Below, in pieces: positions 63,833 to 64,000 of a stretch of DNA of 64,000 nucleotides; the stretch's first letter is position 1; the number at the start of each line of letters is the position of its first letter. The position numbers and the translations under genes were made by a program. The notes under the pieces are model-generated. The model was given only the letters and a program-made list of their open reading frames with translations. It ran no database searches and had not been told where the DNA came from. Source of the DNA: Pseudarthrobacter enclensis (GTDB taxonomy: Bacteria > Actinomycetota > Actinomycetes > Actinomycetales > Micrococcaceae); the NCBI RefSeq assembly GCF_001457025.1, contig NZ_KQ758603.1, positions 210,643 to 274,642 of the forward strand. The letters are read 5' to 3'.

Positions 63833-64000
63833 TTGGCACACCTTCTTGGCGGCGAAAACCTCTCGGTCTCCTTCGCGACCCGAACCGTCCTGGACGGCGT
63901 CACGCTGGGGATCGAAGAGGGCGACCGGATCGGCATGGTGGGCCGCAACGGTGACGGCAAATCAACCCTGATGCGCCTGCTCGCGCTCCGCTCCACCCCC
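63833..64000 (+). CDS. ABC-F family ATPase (partial, 5' end only)
   Basis: First 56 codons of a soluble twin-ATPase protein. It opens AHLLGGENLSVSFATRTVLD, has IEEGDRIGMVGRNGDGKSTL with Walker A GRNGDGKST at residues 41-49, the form typical of ABC-F translation factors (Ettd/Uup-like) that act on the ribosome. TTG 63833 is the likely start; no ATG is available in frame and the ribosome site is weak (AGAAAG). It follows ispE, as ABC-F genes do in related actinobacteria. Confidence 0.88.
   Translation, partial: MAHLLGGENLSVSFATRTVLDGVTLGIEEGDRIGMVGRNGDGKSTLMRLLALRSTP

Overview
The window is chromosomal core DNA of a high-GC actinobacterium, most likely a Micrococcaceae member close to Arthrobacter or Pseudarthrobacter. 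This is inferred from GC-rich codon use, frequent GTG/TTG starts, mycothiol chemistry (mca), a WhiB regulator, an Rpf resuscitation factor, and several gene orders shared with Mycobacterium and other actinobacteria. I see no tRNA, rRNA, prophage, insertion sequence or CRISPR array. Genes are tightly packed, with about 57 protein genes and only two gene-free stretches over 300 bases (3323-3758 and 34310-34705).

Layout. 0-3.3 kb: an ABC importer of the Liv type (livH-livM-livG, minus strand), whose permease LivH carries an unusual secreted Ig-like N-terminus. 3.7-8.1 kb: a BI-1/YccA membrane protein and the galactose (Leloir) genes galT-galK, divergent from galM. 8.2-11.4 kb: AI-2E-type transporter, threonine deaminase and rhomboid protease. 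11.5-15.8 kb: the conserved greA / DUF4307 / mca / hemolysin III / uppS neighbourhood. 16-20 kb: PhoH-PIN ATPase, GNAT, an unknown protein, prepilin peptidase and NUDIX. 20-22.7 kb: a TetR-MFS drug-efflux pair with a visible operator. 22.8-26.9 kb: central metabolism (fumC, carbonic anhydrase, DUF4245, glpX).

27-44.6 kb is mostly an envelope-polysaccharide region that parallels the Mycobacterium tuberculosis manA-purEK-whiB2-sahH region: FemABX, manA, LCP ligase, purE, purK, GtrA, TIGR03089, WhiB, a giant glycosyltransferase, DUF5719, a degenerate metallopeptidase, DUF3499, Trm112, ahcY, and then an L,D-transpeptidase. 44.6-47.9 kb: RDD, SpoIIM/DUF95 and TIGR01906 membrane proteins. 47.9-49.7 kb: acyl-CoA ligase. 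49.8-64 kb: the PMT/rsmI ... tatD-rpf-rsmA-ispE locus known from other actinobacteria, here interrupted by gabD and a moxR-DUF58-transglutaminase operon, and ending in an ABC-F ATPase cut by the window edge.

Together the window links peptidoglycan and surface glycan assembly and remodelling (FemABX, LCP, PMT, Ldt, Rpf, UppS, IspE, GtrA, GT2) with housekeeping metabolism. I found no clear new multi-gene system. The most notable non-coding signals are about 20 genes whose -10 box lies only 6-8 nt before the start codon (probable leaderless mRNAs), a terminator-like hairpin in the greA leader, a large imperfect palindrome at 17419-17497, and a 15-bp tandem repeat before ahcY.
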